DNA of 41,863 bases from Alphaproteobacteria bacterium (GTDB taxonomy: Bacteria; Pseudomonadota; Alphaproteobacteria; Rhizobiales; OSC116): NCBI GenBank assembly GCA_002400495.2, contig NVQL02000078.1:1-41863 (forward strand). The letters are read 5' to 3'. Of this stretch, positions 33,672 through 41,863 are shown piece by piece (positions within the stretch are counted from its first letter, which is position 1; each line of letters opens with the position of its first letter). The position numbers and the translations under genes are program-made. The notes beneath the pieces were generated by a model that did not search any database, was not told where the DNA came from, and saw only the letters and a list, made by a program, of their open reading frames with translations.

Positions 33672-34922
33672 ATGCAGAAATATTCTACATTGTCATTGGT
33701 GCGCAACGCACTCACTCACCATAATGGGTGGGAAAAAGCTTGGCGCAGCCCTGATTTAAAATCAGAATACGATGCTGTGGTCGTTGGTGGTGGCGGGCAT
33801 GGCCTTGCGACGGCGTATTATTTGGCAAAAGAGCATGGTTATAAAAACATTGCGGTGATTGAAGCGGGTTGGCTCGGTGGTGGCAATACGGGGCGAAATA
33901 CAACCATTGTTCGTTCTAATTATTTATTCCCGCAAAGTGCTGAGTTTTATGATTTTTCGCTGAAATTATTTGAAAATATGTCGCGTGAGTTGGACTTTAA
34001 CGTCATGCTGCGGCAAGCAGGTCTGCTGACTTTGTTACATTCGCGGCATGATTTAGAGGTGATGCGCCGCAGTATTAATGCCATGCATATGAATGGCATT
34101 GATTCGGATTGGGTTACACCTAATGAAGTTGCGGATATGGCTCCTGGTATTAATATGAGTGATGATGCGCGTTATCCAATTGTTGGCGGTATATTGCAAA
34201 AGCGCGGCGGTGTGGCGCGGCATGATGGCGTGGCGTGGGGCTTTGCACGGGCAGGCGATTCTTTGGGTGTTGATATTATTCAGATGTGCGCGGTCACGGG
34301 GTTTGACATTGAAAATGGTGAAGTGGTTGGTGTGCAGACTGCAAAAGGCCATATTAAAACTAAAAAAGTTGCCATTGCTGTGGCCGGGCATTCGGGTGTA
34401 TTGGCCGACATGGCGGGATTTCGGTTGCCTGTTAGTAGCATGGCGCTGCAGGCCTGTGTTTCTGAGCCGTTAAAGCCGATTTTTGATGCGGCCATTATGT
34501 CACCTTCGTTAGGTATGTATATCAGCCAATCTGACAAGGGTGAGTTGGTTATGGGTGGGGCTTTGGATGCTTATCCATCTTATGCGCAGCGTGGTAATAT
34601 CAACACATTGGAGCATATAATTGCGGGTATTGTTGAGCTGTTTCCGAATTTTAGCCGCATCAAACTTATGCGCCAATGGGCGGGTATTGTTGATATTGTG
34701 CATGATTCAACGCCGATTATTGGCCTTACGCCCGTAAAAGGCATGTATATTAATTGCGGCTTTGGCACGGGCGGGTTTAAAGCCACGCCTGCGGGTGGGT
34801 GGACTTTGGCCTACACATTGGCCAATGATAGGCCGCATAAAATGAATGAAGATTTAAGTTTGAAGCGCTTTGAAACGGGAGCGTTTATTGACGAAATGGG
34901 CGCGGCGGGTATAGCGCATTAG
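33672..34922 (+). CDS. soxB: Sarcosine oxidase subunit beta
   Basis: Catalytic subunit of heterotetrameric sarcosine oxidase, which oxidises N-methylglycine to glycine. 416 residues. The FAD-binding Rossmann motif is VVGGGGHGLATAYYLA (37-52) followed by IEAGWLGGGNTGRN. His184 in ARHDGVAW matches the histidine that carries covalent FMN in characterised enzymes. First gene of soxBDAG. Confidence 0.95.
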   Translation: MQKYSTLSLVRNALTHHNGWEKAWRSPDLKSEYDAVVVGGGGHGLATAYYLAKEHGYKNIAVIEAGWLGGGNTGRNTTIVRSNYLFPQSAEFYDFSLKLFENMSRELDFNVMLRQAGLLTLLHSRHDLEVMRRSINAMHMNGIDSDWVTPNEVADMAPGINMSDDARYPIVGGILQKRGGVARHDGVAWGFARAGDSLGVDIIQMCAVTGFDIENGEVVGVQTAKGHIKTKKVAIAVAGHSGVLADMAGFRLPVSSMALQACVSEPLKPIFDAAIMSPSLGMYISQSDKGELVMGGALDAYPSYAQRGNINTLEHIIAGIVELFPNFSRIKLMRQWAGIVDIVHDSTPIIGLTPVKGMYINCGFGTGGFKATPAGGWTLAYTLANDRPHKMNEDLSLKRFETGAFIDEMGAAGIAH

Positions 34923-34941
34923 GGGTGAGGAGAAGAAAAAA

Positions 34942-35238
34942 ATGATGAATATAAAATGCCCTTATTGTGGCAATAGAAGTGAAGCGGAATATAGTTTTGG
35001 TGGCCCTGCACATTTGGTGCGGCCAATTCCTGCGGCTGAAGTTTCGGATGAAGAATGGGTTGATTATCTGTTTATGTTGGACAATGTAAAAGGCGTTTCG
35101 GCCGAGCGATGGTGTCATAGCCATGGTTGCGGGCAGTGGTTTAACATGTTGCGCAATACTGTGACGCACGAGATTTTAACAATCTATAAAATGGGTGAGA
35201 GCTTAGAGAGCGCGAAGGGTGGCGAAAATGGCGCGTAA
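34942..35238 (+). CDS. soxD: Sarcosine oxidase subunit delta
   Basis: 98 residues, a small zinc protein of the complex. Cys6, Cys9, His59 and Cys63 (CPYC and CHSHGC) match the zinc ligands of the characterised delta subunit. GAGGAG precedes the start, which could be either of two adjacent ATGs (34942, 34945). It overlaps soxA. Confidence 0.93.
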   Translation: MMNIKCPYCGNRSEAEYSFGGPAHLVRPIPAAEVSDEEWVDYLFMLDNVKGVSAERWCHSHGCGQWFNMLRNTVTHEILTIYKMGESLESAKGGENGA

Positions 35239-38191
35239 AATAGAGCATATTTATAATTTGCGGTTAGATGTTGCAAGCCAAGTTAATTTGGACAAACCGA
35301 TTTCGTTCAGCTTTGATGGCAGGGTTTATAGTGGTTATGAAGGTGACAGTTTGGCATCGGCATTGATCGCCAATGGTGTGCGTATTGTGGGGCGTAGCTT
35401 TAAATATCATCGCCCGCGCGGGATTATGTCGGCAGGTGTCGAAGAAGCCAACGCCATTGTGCAGATTGGCGAAGAGCCTTATAGGCAGCCCAATATGTTG
35501 GCAACGAAAGTTGAGCTATATGATGGATTGGTGGCGCGGTCGGTGAATGCTTGGCCGAATGCGGCATTTGATTTGTTTGCGCCACTGGGTTTTGCCAAGC
35601 CGTTTTTTGTGGCTGGTTTTTATTATAAAGTGTTTAAATGGCCAAGTTGGCAATTCTGGAGTCCCATGGTACGGCGTTTAGCTGGGCTTGGTACCGTGCC
35701 TAAACAGCCTGACCCTGATGACTATGATTATCACCATGCGCATACTGAGATATTGATTGCCGGGGCAGGGGTAGCGGGTCTTTTGGCTGCTTTAAAGCAT
35801 GGCAAATCGGGCAGAAAAGTATTGTTGGTTGAACAGGATAAAGATTTAGGCGGCGCCTTATTATTTGAAAAATGCGAAATTGACGGCATGTCGGCATTGG
35901 ATAAAGTTGCCGAAATGGAAGCGGCACTTGAAGCTATGGACAATGTGACCATTGTGAAACGTGCCACTGTCACTGGTTATTATGATGATAATTTCATCAC
36001 CATCTCGGAGCGTTTGCGCAATCATTTGCCGCCGCATGTTGATGCTCATATACCGAGAGAAAGATTTTGGCATTTGCGGGCGGGGCAAGTCATTGTTGCG
36101 ACAGGGGCGATTGAGCGGCCATTGGTATTTGCTAATAATGACCGACCTGGCATTATGTTAGCTAGCGCGTTGCGCCAATATGCAAACCGTTTTGGGGTGA
36201 CTGCTGGTAAGCGTATTTTCATTGCTACCAATAATGATGATGCTTATCGTACAGCTTTAGATATGCATGCCGTTGGCGCGCATATTGTCGGCATTGCAGA
36301 TGTGCGACCAAACCCACAGGGTGACTTGGTGAATGCGGTGCGGGCGCTTGGTATTACGGTTTATGATGGGCATGCTGTGGTCAATACTAGTGGTGCACGT
36401 GGGCTTAAATCTATCAGCATATCTAAAATTGAAAACAATGTGCTTGATGAGCGGCAAAGGGCGTTTAATTGTGATGTTTTAGGCACGTCTGGTGGGTGGT
36501 CGCCTGTGGTGCATTTGCATTCGCAATCTGGCGGTAAACTTAGGTTTAACGAGGAGGTGCAAGCTTTTGTGCCACGTGAATATGTGCAACAAAATGTGTG
36601 TATTGGTGCTGCCAACGGCGTGTTTGAATTGGTGGATATTTATAGCGAAGTGAGCGAAAAAGCTGCCAGACTTCAGAAACTTAAAACTGAACCGATTCAA
36701 GCGTTTTGGGATTTGCCGAAAAATATAAAGAAAATCAAAAATTCAAAAAGATGGGTGGATTTGCTGCATGATGTGACGGCATCTGACGTGGCATTGGCGG
36801 CGCGTGAAAACTATATTTCGGTTGAACATTTTAAGCGCTATACCACAACTGGCATGGCGATGGATCAAGGTAAAACCAGTAATGTCAACGCGTTAGCTAT
36901 TTTGGGGCAGGAGACTGATCGAAAAATTCAGCAAGTGGGTACAACCAAATTTAGACCGCCATATTCACCTGTGAGCATGGGGGCTATGGCTGCGCGTAGT
37001 ACGGGGGCATTGTTTAGCCCGTTGCGTAATTTACCGATGCATGTTTGGCATGTGGAAAATGGCGCGAAATTTGAGGATTATGGTGGCTGGAATCGGCCTG
37101 CATATTATGCGCGAAGTGGTGAAAATGAAGAGCAGGCCATCGAACGCGAAATTCACAATGTGCGACATCATGTGGGTATTTTAGATTATTCGCCTTTAGG
37201 TAAGGTTATGGTGCAAGGGCCTGATGCTGCAGCGTTTTTAGATTATTTTTATTGCAATAATGTGAGTAATTTAAAGCTTAACCGTGCGCGTTATGGCCTT
37301 ATGTTGAATGAAGACGGCAATGTGATTGATGATGGGGTGTTCACTCGTTTGGCTGACGATGAATTTATGGCGACCACCACTAGTGGTGGTGCAGCGCGGT
37401 TTGCCGCCTCGATGGAAGAATGGCGGCAATGTGAATGGCCGCATATGGATGTGGTGATTACCAATATCACCACGGGTTGGGGGTGTATCAGCCTGCAAGG
37501 CCCCAAAGCGCGGGATGTTTTATTGAAATTGGATATTGATATAGATTTGTCGGGTGAAGAATTCTCGCATATGTCTATGCGTTCGGGCAAGTTGGCCGGT
37601 GTTGACGTTAAAATTTTGCGCACTAGTTTTACGGGCGAGCTGGGTTTTGAAATTTATATGCCGCGATCATATGCCAACGCTATGTGGGAATTGATTGTAA
37701 ATGCAGGGCAGGAGTTTAAACTTGCGCCATTTGGGCTAGAAGCGCTGATGGTGATGCGTACTGAAAAAGGTTTTATTCATATTGGTGTCGATACAGACTC
37801 ATCAACCATTCCTGATGATGTTGGTTTTGGTGCGCCTGCGCGTAAAAAAGTGGTCGATTATATTGGCAAAAGGTCGCTGTTTAGGCCTGCATCTTTGCGC
37901 TCTGACCGCGAGGTTTTAGTGGGGCTTAAAGCGGTTGGCGATGCGCCGCTTCGGGCGGGCAGCATTATATTGGCGAAGGGGCATAAGAAAGCACCTGCGC
38001 CTATGGATGGGCGGGTGACATCATCTTATAGCAGCCCAACAATGGGACACCCTGTGGCACTTGGCGTGTTGAAAAACGGCCAGAGCCGAATGGGCGAAAT
38101 TATCAAAATATATGATTTAGACGGTGTGCGAGAAGCTGAAGTGGTTGCGCCATGTTTTTATGACCCAGAAGGGAAGAGACTTAATGGTTGA
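35228..38191 (+). CDS. soxA: Sarcosine oxidase subunit alpha
   Basis: 987 residues. An N-terminal ferredoxin-like/NAD region (RIVGRSFKYHRPRGIMSAGVEEANA) leads to a dinucleotide-binding domain at IAGAGVAGLLAALKHG, with ATGAIERPLVF further on. The last 390 residues are a GcvT-like aminomethyltransferase domain (FLDYFYCNNVSNL, SFTGELGFEIYMP, RTEKGFIHIGVDTD) that passes the methyl carbon to tetrahydrofolate. I start it at ATG 35228, eight bases after AAGGG; a GTG at 35219 would add three residues. Confidence 0.94.
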   Translation: MARKIEHIYNLRLDVASQVNLDKPISFSFDGRVYSGYEGDSLASALIANGVRIVGRSFKYHRPRGIMSAGVEEANAIVQIGEEPYRQPNMLATKVELYDGLVARSVNAWPNAAFDLFAPLGFAKPFFVAGFYYKVFKWPSWQFWSPMVRRLAGLGTVPKQPDPDDYDYHHAHTEILIAGAGVAGLLAALKHGKSGRKVLLVEQDKDLGGALLFEKCEIDGMSALDKVAEMEAALEAMDNVTIVKRATVTGYYDDNFITISERLRNHLPPHVDAHIPRERFWHLRAGQVIVATGAIERPLVFANNDRPGIMLASALRQYANRFGVTAGKRIFIATNNDDAYRTALDMHAVGAHIVGIADVRPNPQGDLVNAVRALGITVYDGHAVVNTSGARGLKSISISKIENNVLDERQRAFNCDVLGTSGGWSPVVHLHSQSGGKLRFNEEVQAFVPREYVQQNVCIGAANGVFELVDIYSEVSEKAARLQKLKTEPIQAFWDLPKNIKKIKNSKRWVDLLHDVTASDVALAARENYISVEHFKRYTTTGMAMDQGKTSNVNALAILGQETDRKIQQVGTTKFRPPYSPVSMGAMAARSTGALFSPLRNLPMHVWHVENGAKFEDYGGWNRPAYYARSGENEEQAIEREIHNVRHHVGILDYSPLGKVMVQGPDAAAFLDYFYCNNVSNLKLNRARYGLMLNEDGNVIDDGVFTRLADDEFMATTTSGGAARFAASMEEWRQCEWPHMDVVITNITTGWGCISLQGPKARDVLLKLDIDIDLSGEEFSHMSMRSGKLAGVDVKILRTSFTGELGFEIYMPRSYANAMWELIVNAGQEFKLAPFGLEALMVMRTEKGFIHIGVDTDSSTIPDDVGFGAPARKKVVDYIGKRSLFRPASLRSDREVLVGLKAVGDAPLRAGSIILAKGHKKAPAPMDGRVTSSYSSPTMGHPVALGVLKNGQSRMGEIIKIYDLDGVREAEVVAPCFYDPEGKRLNG

Positions 38192-38726
38192 ATTATTACG
38201 TGAAATGCCATTAATTGGCGAAGTTATTGACCATTCAGGCTTGTTCATTAAGCCGATGCATTGTGGTGTGGTTGTGTTGCAGCAATCTGATCTTGTGACT
38301 GATACAGCGCTTCAATTGCCTGAATTTGGAACCGTTGTGAGTTCTGGTTCTGAGACCATTTTATCGGCAATTCCGAAGCATTGGATGTTATTTTGCGATT
38401 TGGAAATTGCCCCAAAAACCGTGAGTGATTATTCTAGCCAAGTTGGCGAGGCGAATATTGTTGTTACTGATATGAGTGATCAATATATTGTGCTGCGTGT
38501 GGGCAGAAAACATGCACGGGCTTTGTTGGCTAAAGGGTGTGAGCTTGATTTATCGGTAGATATATTTAAGCCAAATCAATGCGCTCGTACATTGTTGGCA
38601 CACATGAATGTGGTTATATGTCGGGAAACGAATGAAGATTTCAAACTGATTGTCGACGTGAGTTTCGCATCGCATTTGTGGCTTTGGCTCAAAGGTGCAA
38701 CTGCCGAATATTCAGTAGGGGCGTAA
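38184..38726 (+). CDS. soxG: Sarcosine oxidase subunit gamma
   Basis: 180 residues from ATG 38184, which has GGGAAGAG just upstream and overlaps the soxA stop by eight bases. An earlier in-frame start (38124) would lie well inside soxA and is unlikely. The protein matches the gamma subunit in size and in its YIVLRVGRKHARALLAKGCELDL motif, related to the YgfZ/GcvT fold. It completes the BDAG set; no folate gene (glyA, purU, folD) follows. Confidence 0.9.
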   Translation: MVELLREMPLIGEVIDHSGLFIKPMHCGVVVLQQSDLVTDTALQLPEFGTVVSSGSETILSAIPKHWMLFCDLEIAPKTVSDYSSQVGEANIVVTDMSDQYIVLRVGRKHARALLAKGCELDLSVDIFKPNQCARTLLAHMNVVICRETNEDFKLIVDVSFASHLWLWLKGATAEYSVGA

Positions 38727-38746
38727 AACCTCTATTCGCCTAAAAA

Positions 38747-38815
38747 TCACTTTTCATCACGCATGGCATCCATAACTTTGCGGATTTCCGCGAGGTTATT
38801 GAATGGTTTGCAACC
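38747..38815 (-). pseudogene. Possible C-terminal gene relic
   Basis: The bottom strand reads FGCKPFNNLAEIRKVMDAMR and then DEK-stop in an otherwise empty interval. No start codon or upstream frame supports a gene. It could be the tail of a lost gene or chance. Confidence 0.2.
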
Positions 38816-38900
38816 AAATCAATGAAAATTATGAAAATTCTTTGTTGAATCCATAATCATGGTTATATTAACGTTAAACAAGGCATAAAAGGGGACGAAA

Positions 38901-39656
38901 ATGTTTAAAGGTAAGATGATTGCAGGTAAGTCGCTGAGTGAGATTTATCCGGGTACTGAGCGTGATTATTGGGTTTATATACCTGTTCAATCGACAGATG
39001 ATGTTGTGTCTAATCTCATTGTGTTTCAGGATGGCGAATCTTATAAAGATCCTGAAAGGGAAATGAACATTCCTGCTTGCATAGACACGCTGATAGAGCG
39101 GGGCGATATTGCGCCAACTGTATGCGTGTTCATAAACCCCGGTATTGTGACAGAGCCTACATTGCCCGAACATGCGCCTAAAACTCAGCGTAGCATTGAA
39201 TATGACACAATGAATGACCAATATACGCGGTTTTTAATCAACGAATTACTGCCTGTTGCATTGAAGGGTTTGAATGTAACAAGCGACCCTGCGAAGCGGG
39301 TGATGGCTGGTTTGAGCTCTGGTGGCATATGTGCTTGGAGTGTGGCTTGGTATCGCTCTGACTTGTTTGGCAAAGTACTTAGCCATTGCGGTAGTTTTAC
39401 TGACATTCGGGGCGGGGGGGCTTATCCGAGCATGATCCGCACCCAAGCGGCCAAACCGATTAAAATGTTTTTTCAATCTGGCGCGCAAGATTTAAATACG
39501 AAATTCGGCGATTGGGGGATGGGCAATAAAGCCATGGCTTCGGCTTTGGATTTTAAAGGCTATGAGAATAAATTCTATTTTGGCAAAGAAGGCCATAATT
39601 TTATTCATGGTGCTGAATTGCTTGAGGAATCGTTGGTTTATTTGTTGGGAGATTAA
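38901..39656 (+). CDS. Esterase D/enterochelin-esterase-like alpha/beta hydrolase
   Basis: 251 residues of the putative esterase family (PF00756). The nucleophile elbow is AGLSSGGICAWSVAW; the late histidine is in GKEGHNFIHG, and an acid residue is probably in the QSGAQDLNTKFGDW region. The preceding strand pattern (YWVYIPVQ...LIVFQDGESY) matches Fes/IroE relatives. AGGGGACG precedes ATG 38901. No signal peptide. It stands alone; the substrate is unknown, possibly a short acyl ester. Confidence 0.8.
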   Translation: MFKGKMIAGKSLSEIYPGTERDYWVYIPVQSTDDVVSNLIVFQDGESYKDPEREMNIPACIDTLIERGDIAPTVCVFINPGIVTEPTLPEHAPKTQRSIEYDTMNDQYTRFLINELLPVALKGLNVTSDPAKRVMAGLSSGGICAWSVAWYRSDLFGKVLSHCGSFTDIRGGGAYPSMIRTQAAKPIKMFFQSGAQDLNTKFGDWGMGNKAMASALDFKGYENKFYFGKEGHNFIHGAELLEESLVYLLGD

Positions 39657-39682
39657 CCAAGGTAGAAACACTAAAAGACTCC

Positions 39683-39868
39683 ATGTTAAAAGCTAACCAA
39701 GGAGCGCCTAAAGACGTTGTATATAAAGCTGAATTATTTGATTGGGAGAGGGCGCTTAATATATCGCGTTTCGACAATAAGTTAGGTAAGCTTGAAGATA
39801 GGTGTTTTCTTGAAATTATGGCTGAGCGGAAGATTTTCATTATGATTAATTACTGTTTTATTGAGTGA
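39683..39868 (+). CDS. Small hypothetical protein or gene fragment
   Basis: 61 residues (MLKANQGAPKDVVYKAELFDWERAL...). I recognise no family and see no ribosome-binding site. The frame stays open upstream for another 14 codons or so, which suggests an internal fragment of a lost gene rather than an intact small protein. It lies at the start of the AT-rich right end. Confidence 0.25.
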   Translation: MLKANQGAPKDVVYKAELFDWERALNISRFDNKLGKLEDRCFLEIMAERKIFIMINYCFIE

Positions 39869-39955
39869 GATAAGTTAGTAATATTATTGTATTTTACTAA
39901 CTAGTGGAATTATATATGATCGGACCCTATGCTTACAAAAAAGAGGCATTTTATA

Positions 39956-41863
39956 ATGAATAAAGACGACGTTGATAAAGTTTTTAATTATATTGAAGAA
40001 AATTTAAGAGTTACCGAACAGACTTCAATTGAATATCTCGATTCAAAAGGAAATTTGGATAGGCTTGCTCTCCGACAGAATCATATCATTTTTGGAAGGA
40101 GGGGGTCTGGTAAATCTCTTTTGTTGAAATCTTTAAAAGGCAATTTTAAGTGCATAAATGTAAATCTTGAAGATTACAAGGATGTTAGTTTTCCAGATTC
40201 TATTATTCAAGTACTAAAGATGATTATCTCTGAGCTGATACTCACTGTAGATGCTAAATATAACAAATTTAACTTAATAAAAAAGTGGGAATCTGGAAAA
40301 GCAAGTCGAAAACTCAAAAAGAAAATTGAGGATTTGAATCAAGAGTAGCATAACCCCGATACGTTTGAACAATCAATAAAAAACAAGAACAGTAGCTCAA
40401 GTCAAGTTTCTACAGAATTTAATATTGGAGAAGGTCGTGTAAAAGGCGGGGCAAATAAATTTTCAGAAGTCGAAGTTTCAAAAGATGTGAAGGTTGTAAA
40501 ATTAGAATCCCTCAAAATTCGATTGCCTGAGTATAAAAGTTTATTTACAGAAATTTCTGAGTACCTTGAAAAAGATATATATTTGATACTTGATGATTTT
40601 TATTTTATTAGGAAAAGTGATCAAGCATCTTTTTTAGACTTCTTTCATCGATTATCAAAAAACACACCATTGTTCCTTAAAGTAGCGACAATTAAACATA
40701 GAAGTGTATTATATACTCAGACTAATGATAGTTACATCGGGATTGAAATTCCACACGATGCACAAGACGTAAATTTAGACTATGGCCTCGAAGATTTCCC
40801 TTCTTTAATTTCATTTATGAAAGATTTACTTAATCATATAAATGAGAAAGTTGGTGTATCAATAAACTATAGCAACTTAATTACAGACAACGCATTTATT
40901 GTTTTGTGCATAGCTTCTGGGGGGGGTACCAAGAGATTTTTTGAGCTTACTAATATCTTTACGCTCAATGCTTGGAAATGATAAAGCAATTTCAAAACCT
41001 AACGTCATTGAAAAGGCTATTGAGAATCTACCAAATAAAATGAGTTCTTTTAAAACGGATGCAGCAGAAGAACGTCATGAATTGGAGAAGCATTTAAATT
41101 ATATCCAGAATGCAATTATTACCGAAAAAAAATGGAATTCGTTTCTTGTTTCAAATGCAGAATTGCAAAAATATCCTCAAATAAATCAAACTATAAAAGA
41201 ATTAGTTGACCTGCGATTCTTGCACCTCGTCAACCCCAATGTTAGTTCAGCAAATAGTGATGGAACTCGTTACTCTGCTTATATGATAGACGTTGGGCTT
41301 TTTCCAAATGCGAATCCGAGAGATTTCCAACAAGTTGAACCAGGGAAAAAAGACCATCGAGCCAGAGAGGATAAGATAAGATCTGCTCCAAAACTGAATT
41401 TAATTGATTTTAATTCAAAAAGTACTTTGAGAGATGTCACTTTTTTAATTACTTCTGAACGTGGAGAAACATTTCTTTTTGAGCAAGAATTTCAAGCAGA
41501 TAATGGTTTCATAGTTTTTAATTTTGTATCAGAAGATGCAGATCCAATAATAATTGATGATGATAATGACAGTGATGATTTTTTTGGTTTATTATTAGGA
41601 CTTGAAAGTAGGATGGTTCATGTAATTGGACCAAAATTAAGTGAGGGTGGTTTGTACAAATTTGATATTAGTGTGCTTACTGTAGATGGATATTCAAAAA
41701 AATTAGATAAACCTCTAGTCTTTAATGCAGGGATTTCAATTGCTCAAACATCAGAATACAGTATTATTGATCCAAATTTTGGAGAACAAAATATTAACAT
41801 TATTTCGTATTATGATGAAATTTTAGATTTTGAATATAATTCAAATTCAAAAGAGATTAGTTT
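39956..41863 (+). pseudogene. P-loop ATPase gene broken by amber codon and frameshift; runs off the window
   Basis: From ATG 39956 (GAGG nine bases upstream) the product has Walker A FGRRGSGKSLLLK (residues 46-58) and stops at TAG 40346-40348. The same frame continues without a usable start and contains the Walker B-like IYLILDDFYFI and a sensor-1-like KVATIKHRS, ending at 40981. A run of eight G (40919-40926) precedes a switch: with seven G the reading goes SGGVPRDFLSLL, a common AAA-type motif, and stays open to 41863. The whole is therefore one ATPase of the AAA/ORC-CDC6-like sort with an unassigned C-terminal half of over 300 residues. It is strongly AT-rich compared with the sox genes, suggesting acquired DNA. 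Two sequencing errors are an alternative. Confidence 0.65.

Noticed and set aside
1..41863. CRISPR arrays, rRNA genes, insertion sequences, riboswitches
   Set aside because: I looked for regularly spaced repeats, transposase motifs and known RNA signatures and found none beyond the features listed.

Overview
The window looks like chromosome from a moderately AT-rich alphaproteobacterium. The left-hand block rlpA-tmk-holB-metG-tatD-MBL hydrolase is the usual alphaproteobacterial order, here without the dacC/dacF carboxypeptidase often found between rlpA and tmk. Genus cannot be fixed from sequence alone. Genes are tightly packed: four convergent pairs end within four bases of each other, and many operons use overlapping stop/start codons.

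Layout. (1) 1-7064: housekeeping block and a GNAT acetyltransferase. (2) 7267-8859: a tRNA-Asn gene whose 3' end is repeated 1.5 kb downstream. Between the copies lie arm-site-like 12-bp repeats at both ends and one gene, for a SIR2-like protein. I read this as a minimal integrase-less integrative element. (3) 9085-11853: an orphan ThDP enzyme and an NAD-dependent epimerase-like protein. (4) 11858-30350: a catabolic regulon for nicotinamide/nicotinate by the reductive route: mocA, xdhC, enamidase, a MarR regulator, a two-gene molybdenum hydroxylase, 6-hydroxynicotinate reductase, a UPF0280 (ApbE-like) protein, two tandem PF06684 paralogues, ferredoxin-NADP reductase, nicotinamidase, a complete branched-chain-type ABC transporter and a polytopic membrane protein. 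A 14-bp motif, GTTA-GTRTAC-TAAC, lies upstream of six transcription units here (seven copies). (5) 30489-32932: a YtrA-type GntR regulator, apparently leaderless, with an ABC exporter and a Rid protein. (6) 32933-38726: a TetR repressor divergent from heterotetrameric sarcosine oxidase soxBDAG, with two matching palindromes between them. (7) 38901-41863: an esterase, then an AT-rich end with a P-loop ATPase gene broken by an amber codon and a frameshift in a run of eight G, running off the window.

How the genes fit together. PncA would deaminate nicotinamide to nicotinate. The Mo-hydroxylase (FAD subunit plus fused 2Fe-2S/Moco subunit, matured by XdhC and MocA) would hydroxylate it to 6-hydroxynicotinate. 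Hnr would reduce this to 1,4,5,6-tetrahydro-6-oxonicotinate with ferredoxin kept reduced by Fpr. Ena would open the ring to 2-formylglutarate. The UPF0280 and PF06684 proteins are translationally coupled to hnr but have no assigned step; genes for the steps after 2-formylglutarate are not recognisable here. The substrate, the effector of MarR and the roles of the unassigned genes are inference from homology and context.
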